The notes beneath the pieces are model-generated. The model did no database searches. It saw nothing but the letters and a program-made list of their open reading frames with translations, and had not been told where the DNA came from. Positions 44,367-53,217 of a stretch of 59,397 nt of DNA are shown one piece after another. This DNA comes from Leptospirales bacterium. GTDB lineage: Bacteria; Spirochaetota; Leptospiria; Leptospirales; Leptonemataceae. Position 1 is the first letter of the stretch. Each line of letters opens with the position of its first letter. The position numbers and the translations under genes were made by a program. The stretch covers positions 1-59,397 of the forward strand of contig JAEUSB010000060.1 of the NCBI GenBank assembly GCA_016788865.1, read 5' to 3'.

Positions 44367-45691
44367 TCGGGCAAGTTACTTTCACCTCGGAGCTGGCGTG
44401 CATCAATTGTGATCGCACATACACTATGGACGCAGTGCGCTATCTATGCGACTGCGGAGGCCTGCTGGAAGTTCGGCACAATGAGGCAGCAATCGTTTCC
44501 CGTTCTCCGTCAGAGTGGCAGGGCCTTTTTGAATCACGGTATCGTTCGTCAGTTCATCCATATTCTTCCGGCGTCTGGGGGAAGAAGGAATGGGTCCTGC
44601 CGGGGATATCTGAATCCAACGTTGTGACCCTGGGGGAGGGTGCCACTCCCATGCTTCCTGTACCACGCTTAGCCGCGGAGCTAGGGGTTCGCGATATTCG
44701 GGTAAAACAGTGCGGCGTTTCCCACACCGGATCGTTTAAAGATCTGGGTATGACCGTACTTGTCAGTCATGTGGTGCATCTCAGGTCACTCGGTGTGCCA
44801 ATTCGGGCCGTGGCCTGCGCCTCAACAGGCGACACAAGTGCAGCCCTCGCAGCGTATGCTGCCAGTGCCGGGATTCCAACCGTCGTCTTCTTACCTGCCG
44901 GCAAAATCTCAAACGCACAACTGTCGCAGCCTGTGTCCAACGGCAGTGTTGTGCTCAGTCTGGATACGGATTTTGATGGATGCATGGAGATTGTAAAAGC
45001 GGTGACCGCGGACCAGAGCATCTACCTTGCGAATTCTATGAATCCATTGCGGATTGAAGGGCAAAAAACAATCAGCATTGAAATCTGCCAGCAACTGGGT
45101 TGGGACTTGCCGGACTGGCTTGTAATTCCGGGTGGAAATCTAGGGAACGTCAGTGCACTTGCAGCCGGGCTTGATCTTTTAAAACTCAGCGGCATTACCA
45201 GAAAATCGCCGCGGATTCTCCTGGCACAAAGCGCCAATGCCAATCCAATGTATCTCAGCTATCAAAACGATTTTAAGTTTCAGTCAGTGCCGGCAAAGAC
45301 AACGCTAGCATCTGCAATTCAAATTGGAAATCCTGTGAGCTTTCCCCGCGCCGTTCGCGCCTTGCAGGCTTACAACGGTGTCGTGGACCAGGCGACCGAG
45401 CAGGAGCTTTCCGATGCAGCGGCCAGGGCAGATCGTCACGGCCTCTTCAATGATCCGCACACGGGGGTCGCGCTTGCAGCCATGATGAAACAGATTGAAA
45501 AGGGAACCATAAAGAGAGACGAGTCGGTGGTCGTAATTTCTACTGCACACGGTCTGAAGTTCCAGGAATTCAAATCCGGATATCATGCCGGGGCGCTCCC
45601 GGGAGTTCAAGGTAAACACAGAAATGAGATCATCCGTCTTCCTGCAGATGTCAGTGCCGTAAAGAAGGCTCTGGACGCGGCGCTGGTTTAA
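44363..45691 (+). CDS. thrC: Threonine synthase
   Basis: This 442-residue PLP enzyme converts O-phosphohomoserine to threonine. An N-terminal zinc ribbon with cysteine pairs (CINC near 14-17 and LCDCGG near 28-33) marks the class with the extra domain. The PLP Lys lies in SHTGSFKDLGM and the phosphate loop in ASTGDTSAALAAYA. GGNLGNVSALAAGL and IVISTAHGLKF-like segments complete the fold. It ends 5 nt before the GHKL ATPase gene. Confidence 0.93.
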   Translation: MIGQVTFTSELACINCDRTYTMDAVRYLCDCGGLLEVRHNEAAIVSRSPSEWQGLFESRYRSSVHPYSSGVWGKKEWVLPGISESNVVTLGEGATPMLPVPRLAAELGVRDIRVKQCGVSHTGSFKDLGMTVLVSHVVHLRSLGVPIRAVACASTGDTSAALAAYAASAGIPTVVFLPAGKISNAQLSQPVSNGSVVLSLDTDFDGCMEIVKAVTADQSIYLANSMNPLRIEGQKTISIEICQQLGWDLPDWLVIPGGNLGNVSALAAGLDLLKLSGITRKSPRILLAQSANANPMYLSYQNDFKFQSVPAKTTLASAIQIGNPVSFPRAVRALQAYNGVVDQATEQELSDAAARADRHGLFNDPHTGVALAAMMKQIEKGTIKRDESVVVISTAHGLKFQEFKSGYHAGALPGVQGKHRNEIIRLPADVSAVKKALDAALV

Positions 45692-45696
45692 CGACT

Positions 45697-46461
45697 ATGA
45701 GCGGTTTCGAGAAAAAGATCTCCGAAGCCATCGGCAGAAAGAAAGTACTGATCAAGTCCTATCTTTTGAAAGAAGAAGGCGAAGAAAAACTCGAGAAGAT
45801 CATTCATGCTGTTCTGCGTTCGATTGGTCGCGATGACCTGATGGGTCCTGTCTACGCATCCATGCGTGAACTTGTTCAGAACGCAGCAAAAGCAAATATG
45901 AAGCGGGTTGTGTTTGAAGAACAGGGGCTCAATCCCTACGACGAAGACCAGTACCGATTCGGGCTCGAAGCCTTTCGCAAGAGCCTTGCGTCAAAGCGGG
46001 TTCAGCACTACCGTCCCATCCTGCACCAGCGCGACGTTCCGTTTTACATCAAGATAAAGTGGAACGGGGATGCACTGTATCTTAACGTTGAGAATTATTT
46101 TGCAATGCTCGGTGTGGAAGAGCGTCGGATTCGTGAGAAATTCTTGCACTCGCGCGAGATGGACAACCTCTACGAATTCTTCATGACCTACGGAGATTCC
46201 ACTGAAGGGGCAGGCATGGGGATCGCCATGGTTCAAATCCTGATCCGTCAGGCCGGTTTTGACGCCCACAATTTTACCATCTTCTCAGATAATGTTAAGA
46301 ATCGCACCAGCGCTCGGATTGTCGTCCCGCTACATCCGGCCTACAAAACGCCCCGCCAGCGGTTCGAAGAAGAACAGAAAACAAGAGGGGTGAGCGCCGC
46401 AGATCTCCGAAAAGAAATTAGAGAGGGACGATTGGAGCTTCCTATCTTTTATCAGTTGTAG
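45697..46461 (+). CDS. Solitary GHKL ATPase, paralogue of 81-728
   Basis: This 254-residue protein is a GHKL domain with N-box ELVQNAAKAN (58-67), glycine lid EGAGMGIAMV (170-179) and the same VEN replacement of the DxGxG motif seen in its paralogue at the start of the window. A basic N-terminus and a C-terminal tail with KEIREGRLELPIFY lie outside the domain. It is encoded 3 nt before a FapA protein, in an operon that includes cheR. A regulatory ATPase acting on FapA or on a chemotaxis or flagellar component is an inference from context. Confidence 0.82.
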   Translation: MSGFEKKISEAIGRKKVLIKSYLLKEEGEEKLEKIIHAVLRSIGRDDLMGPVYASMRELVQNAAKANMKRVVFEEQGLNPYDEDQYRFGLEAFRKSLASKRVQHYRPILHQRDVPFYIKIKWNGDALYLNVENYFAMLGVEERRIREKFLHSREMDNLYEFFMTYGDSTEGAGMGIAMVQILIRQAGFDAHNFTIFSDNVKNRTSARIVVPLHPAYKTPRQRFEEEQKTRGVSAADLRKEIREGRLELPIFYQL

Positions 46462-46464
46462 GAC

Positions 46465-48435
46465 ATGGACAAGCTAAAGCAAGCACTCATGGAATCGGAT
46501 GCGCAGGCCGTCGACCTGGTCAAGGACAAGGTCGAGGTCGTGGGTGGCTCCATTGGTACTTGTCTGGCCCGGGCGGCCAGCTACCTGGGGCAGGACGTGG
46601 CCCGGCTGGATTATGAGATCCTTGAGCGCGGCAAAGCCACACTCTTCAAAAAAACGCCCTACAGATTGCTCGTAACCATCCTTCCTCCAGAGGAACGATT
46701 CGCAGACCTGGAAGAGTTCTCGATCAAGCTTGGTGTTGGTGATCGCATGCTCAGCGAAGAGCTCGACCAGTTTGTAGCGCCCCGCCACATGGATGGTCGC
46801 TGTCTGGTCCGGATCTACAGATCGGGTGTTTTCATAAGTGTATTCCCGCCGCTCGGTCAGGGGCTTGGCGTGGACCTGGAAACGGCACTCTTGAAAGTGC
46901 AACAGTCCGGAATCTCTAACTTCAATCAGGGCGCCGTTGAGAAGGCAGTTCGCGGCGCCACCGGCGAGCCGGTCCGGATTGGCGATTACACGGCCAGACC
47001 AGAGAACGACTCCAGTTGCAAAGTGGAAATTTCTCCCGATGAAATGAAAGCAATAGTGCGCATAACGGCTCCAAAGCTCGGTGGACGGCATCTCGAAGTA
47101 AACGATGTTGTGAATGCTCTAAAGGCGCACGGCGTCGTCATTGGTTTTAAAGAAGACTTTATCCGCCAGGCATTGATTGAAGATCGCTACATGCAGGATA
47201 TTGTTGCTGCAGAAGGGGTTGCACCCATGCACGGACCGGATGCAACCATTGAATACAAAGTCAGCATTAAGAAGACGGCACATCTCGAGCAGGATGACAC
47301 GGGCAAAGTTGACTTCAAGAATCTAAACCTGGTCGAGAACGTTGTAGCCGGTCAAATTCTTGCGGTTAAGCTTCCAGCCAAGAAGGGCGTTGCAGGGCGT
47401 ACGCTGACCAATCGCATCGTGCTGGCACGCGATGGAAAAGACACAGAACTTCGCCAGGGCAAGGGCACGATTCTTTCAGACGATAAGACCAAGCTGATCG
47501 CAGAGATCAATGGGCAGGTCGTTTATTCTAATCTGAAACTTTCCGTTGAGCCCGTGTATCGTGTTGTTGGAGACGTTGGTCCCAAGACCGGTAACATCAT
47601 GTTCCTGGGTTCGGTCGTGATTGGTGGTGGGGTTCTCGACAACTACGAGGTTAAGGCCGCGGGTAGCGTCGATGTACATGGATCAGTCGGCAAAGCCCGC
47701 ATCGAAGCCGAGGGCGATGTAATAGTAAAGCAGGGGATACTTGGCCGCGAGGGCGCATTCATTGAATCCACTGGTGGTTCTGTGTTTGCTAAATTCATCC
47801 AGAGCGCGGAAGTCAACGTTGCAGAAGATGTAATTGTTCAAGAGGGAATCCTGCACAGCAAGGTCGAAGCCGGGGGCAAAGTTGTCTGCAATGGTAGACG
47901 CGCGCAGATCGTTGGGGGCGTCATTCGCGCCAAGAAGGAAGTCCGCGCCCGTATGATTGGCTCGCCTGCATATACTGCAACTGAGATTACGGTTGGTACG
48001 GATCCGCGCGTACTCAAGCAGCATGAAGAACTCAAGGCTTTACAAAAAGACACAGAAGAGAAGCTCAGCCGGACCAAGAAATCCCTGGTAACACTGCAGG
48101 CGCGCCAGAAAGCAGATCCTGAGAACTTTGCGCCAGCTCAGCTTGAGCAATTGCAGAAGAACGAGGATGCGGTTTCCAAGCTGGCAGCCCGCAGCAAAGA
48201 GATCACCGAGGAAATGGCCAAGCTCGACGAATACATGAATCAGCTCTCCGCCCAGGGCAAAGTTCACATTGAAAAAGAAGTATTCCCGAACGTGACCGTA
48301 TCCATTAGAAATGCCGCCCAGAGCTTCTCCGACACTTATCGGGCCGTTACATTGACGTTCGAAAACGGTGTTGTAAAATTCAACAAACTGGAAAAAGCTG
48401 AAGAACTGCCAGCCCGAGGCGGTCGACGAAAATGA
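46465..48435 (+). CDS. FapA (DUF342) family protein, paralogue of 15604-17256
   Basis: This 656-residue protein has an N-terminal region of about 250 residues, the conserved GKVDFKNLNLVENVVAGQILA segment (about 275-295), and a Gly/Val-rich right-handed beta-helix (about 370-510). The last includes KIEAEGDVIVKQGILGRE-like rungs shared with the paralogue. A coiled coil (about 515-600) and a C-terminal beta part complete it. The region before the DUF342 core is about 100 residues longer than in the paralogue. Position between a GHKL ATPase and a SwrB-like/CheR block suggests a role in motility or surface signalling, which is inference. Confidence 0.85.
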   Translation: MDKLKQALMESDAQAVDLVKDKVEVVGGSIGTCLARAASYLGQDVARLDYEILERGKATLFKKTPYRLLVTILPPEERFADLEEFSIKLGVGDRMLSEELDQFVAPRHMDGRCLVRIYRSGVFISVFPPLGQGLGVDLETALLKVQQSGISNFNQGAVEKAVRGATGEPVRIGDYTARPENDSSCKVEISPDEMKAIVRITAPKLGGRHLEVNDVVNALKAHGVVIGFKEDFIRQALIEDRYMQDIVAAEGVAPMHGPDATIEYKVSIKKTAHLEQDDTGKVDFKNLNLVENVVAGQILAVKLPAKKGVAGRTLTNRIVLARDGKDTELRQGKGTILSDDKTKLIAEINGQVVYSNLKLSVEPVYRVVGDVGPKTGNIMFLGSVVIGGGVLDNYEVKAAGSVDVHGSVGKARIEAEGDVIVKQGILGREGAFIESTGGSVFAKFIQSAEVNVAEDVIVQEGILHSKVEAGGKVVCNGRRAQIVGGVIRAKKEVRARMIGSPAYTATEITVGTDPRVLKQHEELKALQKDTEEKLSRTKKSLVTLQARQKADPENFAPAQLEQLQKNEDAVSKLAARSKEITEEMAKLDEYMNQLSAQGKVHIEKEVFPNVTVSIRNAAQSFSDTYRAVTLTFENGVVKFNKLEKAEELPARGGRRK

Positions 48436-48764
48436 GACTCATGGATGTACAGGTATCCCTGCAAAGTGTACCCGAGCAGGCCCGGGTTCACGGGATGGAA
48501 ATTGCGGCCACAAGCTACAAGCAGATCCAGGCCCTGGGGCAAAGCCTTAAAGAGAGCCAGACCAGGCCGGAGCAAGTAATTCAGGCACAGCCCGACACGA
48601 CCGGGGCCTTCACATTGATCGACTCAAGGGTGGATCCAAGGCGCAAATCAGATCGGCAGCATGTAACACATAACACCTTCGAGGAACCCAAACTTTATTC
48701 AGCCCGGGGGACAAAGCAGCTTCCCGTTCAACCGGCCGGTCAGAAGCTCGACCTTTTTATCTAA
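48432..48764 (+). CDS. Small unknown protein of the FapA-cheR operon
   Basis: This 110-residue protein starts in an ATGA overlap with the FapA stop. It is hydrophilic and Gln-rich, with a helical first half (EIAATSYKQIQALGQSLKES) and a probably disordered basic second half ending in KLDLFI. No domain is recognised. Tight spacing on both sides supports a real gene. It may be an adaptor for the neighbouring FapA or SwrB-like proteins. Confidence 0.65.
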   Translation: MRLMDVQVSLQSVPEQARVHGMEIAATSYKQIQALGQSLKESQTRPEQVIQAQPDTTGAFTLIDSRVDPRRKSDRQHVTHNTFEEPKLYSARGTKQLPVQPAGQKLDLFI

Positions 48765-48766
48765 GC

Positions 48767-49672
48767 ATGGAATTTCTAGTCTTTGCCCTCCTGAACCTGG
48801 TGACGGGTTTAGTTCTCTACGTTCTGTTCTCGCTACGCTTGCAGGCCTGGCAGGAGAAGATTCGCACGGCGCATCCTTTGCAGAAGGACGTTGAAGAAAA
48901 TATCCGTCAGGGTCTGCAGAGTATGAATGAGTATCTCGAAGAGATGCAGGAGACAAGAAACAACTTCTATCAATTGCTTCGGCACGCGGAAGAAGTCACC
49001 CAAAAGCTCGACAAGGCGGGAAAGAGGCGCCCCCGGAAACCTACGTCAATTAGCCCCGGGCCAAAACAGCAGCCCGACGCGCCGCCGGTCGAAGAGGGGA
49101 CAGAGCATATTGGGCGCATCCTTGATCGGATGAAACCCGATTCGGTCGATCTTTCCACGCGACCGGACACTTCTAAACCGCGCAGCAATCCTCCGCAAAC
49201 GGAAACAAAACCAGGCCCTATCGATGGTCTTGGCCGCCTTGCAGCCAGTCTGTTTGGTATGAAATCATTCGAGTTACCCTTCCGGGATTCGCCCCGGGCG
49301 CCCACTGGAGCCGAGAACTCAAACGAAGAGACAACCTCCAGCGGAGAACAATCGAGGGCCCGGGATCAAGTAGATTCAAGTCTTCCGGCGTCGATTCCGG
49401 TGCATCTACCCGAAGCCGTAGCCGACATGCCGGCCAGCGGATCGACGCGTAAGCGTCCTGAACTAAATCTGCCAGATGAAAGCTCTCCGGAGTTAATTGC
49501 CCCGGAGGGAGATCCGCATTCCTGGATCAGAAACCTAATCGCAAACGGAATGACGGCCGGAGACGTGAGTCGCCTGACCGGAAAGAGCCTGGCAGAGATT
49601 GAGCTGATCGCTTCGCTACCCCAAATGCCTGTTGCACCCAGGCGCAAAAGGCTTGGGGGCGATGGCAGCTGA
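48767..49672 (+). CDS. SwrB-like membrane-anchored coiled-coil protein
   Basis: This 301-residue protein has one N-terminal membrane segment (FLVFALLNLVTGLVLYVLFSL, 3-23), a coiled coil (about 28-85) and a long Pro/Ser/Thr-rich disordered region. A short C-terminal helix-turn-helix-like end reads WIRNLIANGMTAGDVSRLTGKSLAEIELI (about 250-278). Membrane anchor, coil and a C-terminal 'A-x-x-TGKS-x-x-EI-x-L' helix pair resemble the SwrB/DUF6115 proteins encoded in flagellar-chemotaxis operons of other bacteria. The resemblance is architectural only. It overlaps cheR by 11 nt. Confidence 0.65.
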   Translation: MEFLVFALLNLVTGLVLYVLFSLRLQAWQEKIRTAHPLQKDVEENIRQGLQSMNEYLEEMQETRNNFYQLLRHAEEVTQKLDKAGKRRPRKPTSISPGPKQQPDAPPVEEGTEHIGRILDRMKPDSVDLSTRPDTSKPRSNPPQTETKPGPIDGLGRLAASLFGMKSFELPFRDSPRAPTGAENSNEETTSSGEQSRARDQVDSSLPASIPVHLPEAVADMPASGSTRKRPELNLPDESSPELIAPEGDPHSWIRNLIANGMTAGDVSRLTGKSLAEIELIASLPQMPVAPRRKRLGGDGS

Positions 49673-50489
49673 CGATCTCTCTCTGGAACTATTTAAGAAA
49701 TTCGCAGAAATAATCCACCGCGAAGCATCTATCACTCTGCGCGAACACAAGCTGGTGCTGCTTTCGAATCGGTTACGGCGCCGATTGCGCGCCACCGGAG
49801 TTGCCACGTTCGAGGCATACCTCGACTATCTTCAGTCCAATGACTCCGAGATGCGCTATTTCCTCGAGGTAGTCACAACGAACGAGTCGTATTTCTGGCG
49901 GACCACCGCGAATTTTGATTTGCTGAAGAAGGACATTTTGCCCGCGCTGCTCGCGCAATTTCCGGGACAGGAACTGCGATTCTGGTCTGCTGGATGCTCT
50001 ACGGGGGAGGAGCCATATAACCTGGCCATGGAATTGACAGAAGCGATGAAGACCTGCGGCATCTTTAAATATTCGATTCTGGCTACTGACATATCGGCGA
50101 GCGTCATTGCGTTCGCCAGAGAGGGTCAGTACACGGGTCGGAAGATCGAAAAGATTCCACCTGTACTGTTATATCGTTATTTTCGTCCCGTGGTCGACAA
50201 GCCAGATCATTTTGAAGTTCGACCGGACATAAAAGCTAAGATCAACTTTCGCGTCGGCAATCTATTTACCGAAGAAAACCGCGGCATTCACATGATTTTC
50301 TGCCGCAATGTCATGATCTATTTTGGAAGACCGGAACAGGAGATTGTAATCCGCCGCTTCTATGATTCGTTGTATCCCGGCGGCTGGCTGATCATTGGAT
50401 ATTCGGAGTCCCTTCATATGATAGACACTCAGTTTAAAGGTGTTCATTTTCCGGACGGTGTCGCGTACAAAAAGAACGGCGCGACTTGA
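49662..50489 (+). CDS. cheR: CheR-type chemotaxis methyltransferase
   Basis: This 275-residue SAM methyltransferase has the CheR N-terminal helical domain (FAEIIHREASITLREHKLVLLSNRL) and the SAM site WSAGCSTGEEPYNLAM. ILATDISASVIAFAREGQY and FCRNVMIYF follow, and the family-typical TTNESYFWR lies near 70. It methylates glutamates of chemoreceptors. The ATG at 49662 fits the family start; an upstream ATG at 49632 adds ten residues inside the preceding gene. It is the only clear chemotaxis gene in the window. Confidence 0.92.
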   Translation: MAADDLSLELFKKFAEIIHREASITLREHKLVLLSNRLRRRLRATGVATFEAYLDYLQSNDSEMRYFLEVVTTNESYFWRTTANFDLLKKDILPALLAQFPGQELRFWSAGCSTGEEPYNLAMELTEAMKTCGIFKYSILATDISASVIAFAREGQYTGRKIEKIPPVLLYRYFRPVVDKPDHFEVRPDIKAKINFRVGNLFTEENRGIHMIFCRNVMIYFGRPEQEIVIRRFYDSLYPGGWLIIGYSESLHMIDTQFKGVHFPDGVAYKKNGAT

Positions 50490-50523
50490 CAGGACGGGAC
50501 GCTCGGCGAGAATCATTTCAGGC

Positions 50524-51093
50524 ATGGAGAAAACGGGCCACGTTGTCGTAATCTCGTCGGTTTCTGGTGGTGGTAAGACATCGCTCATCCACATGCTCAC
50601 GCGCCTTTACCCGGAGCTTCGCACCGTAATCACGGCAACCAGCCGCAAGATGCGCGATGGGGAACGTAACGGGGTACACTATTTCTTTTTAACCCCGGAA
50701 GTATTCGAAGAGCGAATCGCACGCGGGGAATTTCTCGAGCACGCATTTGTTCACGGAAATCATTACGGCGTTCCACTCGACCAGGTAGTGGGGCCAACGA
50801 GAGAAGGGCGCACCGTAATCCTCAATATTGATGTTCAGGGAATGCGCCGGGTAAAGGAACTGATGCCGGATCAGGTCCTCACCATCTTCTTGCTTCCTCC
50901 GGATCTTCAGGAATGGGAGCGCCGGCTGCGAGGACGTGGAACTGATTCTGAAGAGGTGATCCAGGCCAGACTAAAAGAAGGCCAACGCGAGCTTGAGTTT
51001 TCCCGAGAGTACGATTACAGGATTGTGAATGATGTGCTCGAACGCGCAGCGGGTGAAGTGAGTTCACTTCTCAAAGAGAAGAATATCCTCTGA
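50524..51093 (+). CDS. gmk: Guanylate kinase
   Basis: This 189-residue kinase phosphorylates GMP to GDP. The P-loop SSVSGGGKT (11-19) departs slightly from the usual SGPSGVGKS. TATSRKMRDGERNGVHYFF, EFLEHAFVHGNHYG, ILNIDVQGMRRVK and IFLLPPDLQEWERRLRGRGTDS are standard. The start at 50524 gives the normal family length; a longer frame from 50440 overlaps cheR. It lies one base before miaA. Confidence 0.93.
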   Translation: MEKTGHVVVISSVSGGGKTSLIHMLTRLYPELRTVITATSRKMRDGERNGVHYFFLTPEVFEERIARGEFLEHAFVHGNHYGVPLDQVVGPTREGRTVILNIDVQGMRRVKELMPDQVLTIFLLPPDLQEWERRLRGRGTDSEEVIQARLKEGQRELEFSREYDYRIVNDVLERAAGEVSSLLKEKNIL

Positions 51094-51094
51094 C

Positions 51095-51994
51095 GTGACG
51101 AACCTGACTATTGCGAAATCCACCATTCCGGTTCTGATGGGACCAACCGGTGCTGGCAAAACGGCTGCTGCAGTTCAACTTGCTACTGCCCACCCAGGCC
51201 GCTTTGAAATTGTAAATTGCGACTCGCGCCAGCTTTATAGCGGCCTTGAGATCACGACTGCCGCACCATCGGTGCAGGAAATGTTGGCGGTTCCCCATCA
51301 TCTGGTTTCTGTGCTGCAGCCGGACCAGGAAACGACGGCGTACGATTACCGGCAAAGGGCGCGCCTCGCGTTCGACGAGATTCTGTCTCGCGATCGAATT
51401 CCATTGATGGTCGTAGGAACCGGTTTCTATTTCAAAGTGCTAAGAACAAATCTTCCAGAGACTGGCGCAAACCAGGCAATCAGAGAGCAGATCACTGCGC
51501 TTCCCGTTGCCCAGCGATTGGAGAGCCTGCGCCGCCTTCGCCCGGATTTGCTCACAGAACTGGGTGGTAAAATTCACGAGAACGATGCCTATAGAATCAA
51601 TCGAGCTCTTGAAATGGCACTCGGCGGAGGTTCTCAAGCTGAAGTGGAGCCCCTGCCTTTTCAATTGCGGGCATTCTACCTGGACATGCCTGTTGAGACT
51701 CTGGTGCAGCGTCTTCTGACACGGTCAAGGAGCATGATAGATGGCATGATCGCGGAGATTCGCACCGTCCATAGCTCTTTTGGCGATTGTCCGGGGTTGC
51801 GCGCGCTCGGTGTTGACCTTGTTCAGGAATTTCTGGCTGGGCGATTGTCCCGTGAAGAATTGATTGAGAAAGTCTGGATCAGCCATCGGCAGTATGCCAA
51901 AAGACAGCGTACGTGGTTCCGTCGCGAAGTCATTGAGCAGCGGGGCTCGGCGGTCGATTTTGTCGCCTGGGCCCGTTTATTCGTTGACCCTTAG
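51095..51994 (+). CDS. miaA: tRNA dimethylallyltransferase
   Basis: This 299-residue enzyme adds a dimethylallyl group to A37 of tRNAs that read U-starting codons. Seen are P-loop MGPTGAGKT (15-23), [42 protein letters not shown] and the C-terminal [12 protein letters not shown]. The start is GTG. Adjacent gmk and hfq give a compact miaA-hfq arrangement known from proteobacteria. Confidence 0.93.
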   Translation: MTNLTIAKSTIPVLMGPTGAGKTAAAVQLATAHPGRFEIVNCDSRQLYSGLEITTAAPSVQEMLAVPHHLVSVLQPDQETTAYDYRQRARLAFDEILSRDRIPLMVVGTGFYFKVLRTNLPETGANQAIREQITALPVAQRLESLRRLRPDLLTELGGKIHENDAYRINRALEMALGGGSQAEVEPLPFQLRAFYLDMPVETLVQRLLTRSRSMIDGMIAEIRTVHSSFGDCPGLRALGVDLVQEFLAGRLSREELIEKVWISHRQYAKRQRTWFRREVIEQRGSAVDFVAWARLFVDP

Positions 51995-52032
51995 AATTGC
52001 GCACAAAAGCTATAACTCCCGGAGAATTCCCT

Positions 52033-52278
52033 TTGGCAAATAAGAACAACATTCAGGATCTCGTTCTGAACTCAGCTCGTAAAGAAAAGATGGAGATCAC
52101 TGTCTACTTAACCAATGGCGTTCCTCTAAAAGGTAGGGTCCTCAGTTTTGATAACTTCACTGTGATCATCGAGCAGGACGGGAAGCAGAGCCTCGTATAC
52201 AAGCATGCGATCTCGACCATCGTACTTTCCAAAGCCCTGAACCTTGACTTCTCGGAGGAAGCAGCGAGTAGAGGATGA
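52033..52278 (+). CDS. hfq: RNA chaperone Hfq
   Basis: This 81-residue Sm-like protein forms a hexamer that pairs small RNAs with mRNAs. The Sm1 motif is [26 protein letters not shown], read in pieces; the Sm2 motif is [10 protein letters not shown] (YKHA in place of FKHA). The start is a TTG at 52033, 8 nt after GGAG, giving ANKNNIQD. A second TTG 36 nt upstream would add a non-family extension. The tail after Sm2 is short. The next gene, an SPFH protein, overlaps by 4 nt. Confidence 0.93.
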   Translation: MANKNNIQDLVLNSARKEKMEITVYLTNGVPLKGRVLSFDNFTVIIEQDGKQSLVYKHAISTIVLSKALNLDFSEEAASRG

Positions 52279-53213
52279 TCTCGCGTTTTTTCCGCGTATT
52301 TTTCTGGGCTGTCCTACTTTCTTCCGTTTTCAGCTGGATCTACCTGGGCATTGTTTCGGCAACGGCCCGTCAGGCGATCATTGTGCTTCACAGGAAAAAA
52401 GGCGATCCGGATCTTGTGGGGCCTGGAGATAGCCGCTTCTTCCCGGGACGGATTTTCCCCGGTCGCGTGGAACTGCACCCCGTGGACATTGGGCCGCGAG
52501 TTCTCGTAGTTGATTACAAGAAAGGCCTCTTCCAGACAGAAATGCTGGGACTGGACGAATCGTTTTATATCCGGACACGGTTCCGTTTACGCTATAATCT
52601 CAAACCCGAAAATCTACCCGCACTCTTTCGCAAAATGGAGGGTCTGGACTGGAAATCCCTCGATCCTTATTTACAATTGCGAATTGCTGATATCCTGAAC
52701 AAGCGCCTGGCGCAGATTTTTCCGGCAGACAATGAACTGCCACAGGTGCCCCGTCGTTTAACTGACTATCTGAACGGTCAGGCAGCGGAAGAGTTGCGCG
52801 CGGCATTCAGCCAGGATGGCGTCGAGATTGAAAGCCTGGTAGTTGAAGCAGCCTATGTTCCCGACGCGGGCCGTTATGCGGCAATCCTTGGCGGCGCTCA
52901 GGGAATATTGAATCAAAAGCTGGAGCGGATTCGTCGTCGTGATGAAGCTCTGGCAAAACGAGATGCCGAATCTCTCACAGATGAAGCAACGTATTCTCGC
53001 CTGGAAACCATTGGAAAATTGATGATCAAATATCCGGCACTCAAAGATTACCTGGCGATTGATCGACTCGGCAGCGATGTTAAAGTGATGGTCTTTCCGT
53101 ACGAAAAATGGTTCAGTGGACGACAACTGGCAGAAGAAATCGAAGCCCCGGTTGCCCCGCGCAATGGAAATGGCAACAGGCCGGGCAATTTTCAAAATCT
53201 AACACCTCCGTAA
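52275..53213 (+). CDS. SPFH (band 7)-like membrane protein
   Basis: This 312-residue protein has one N-terminal membrane segment ([22 protein letters not shown], about 8-29). A band-7-like domain (about 35-200) follows, with [20 protein letters not shown] and the paired strand [21 protein letters not shown], then a helical, charged segment with [16 protein letters not shown]. In proteobacteria the order is miaA-hfq-hflX-hflK-hflC, where HflK/C are SPFH proteins controlling FtsH. Finding an SPFH gene directly after hfq suggests a related role, which is inference. A short glycine/asparagine tail ends the protein. Confidence 0.75.
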   Translation: MISRFFRVFFWAVLLSSVFSWIYLGIVSATARQAIIVLHRKKGDPDLVGPGDSRFFPGRIFPGRVELHPVDIGPRVLVVDYKKGLFQTEMLGLDESFYIRTRFRLRYNLKPENLPALFRKMEGLDWKSLDPYLQLRIADILNKRLAQIFPADNELPQVPRRLTDYLNGQAAEELRAAFSQDGVEIESLVVEAAYVPDAGRYAAILGGAQGILNQKLERIRRRDEALAKRDAESLTDEATYSRLETIGKLMIKYPALKDYLAIDRLGSDVKVMVFPYEKWFSGRQLAEEIEAPVAPRNGNGNRPGNFQNLTPP

Positions 53214-53217
53214 ACTT

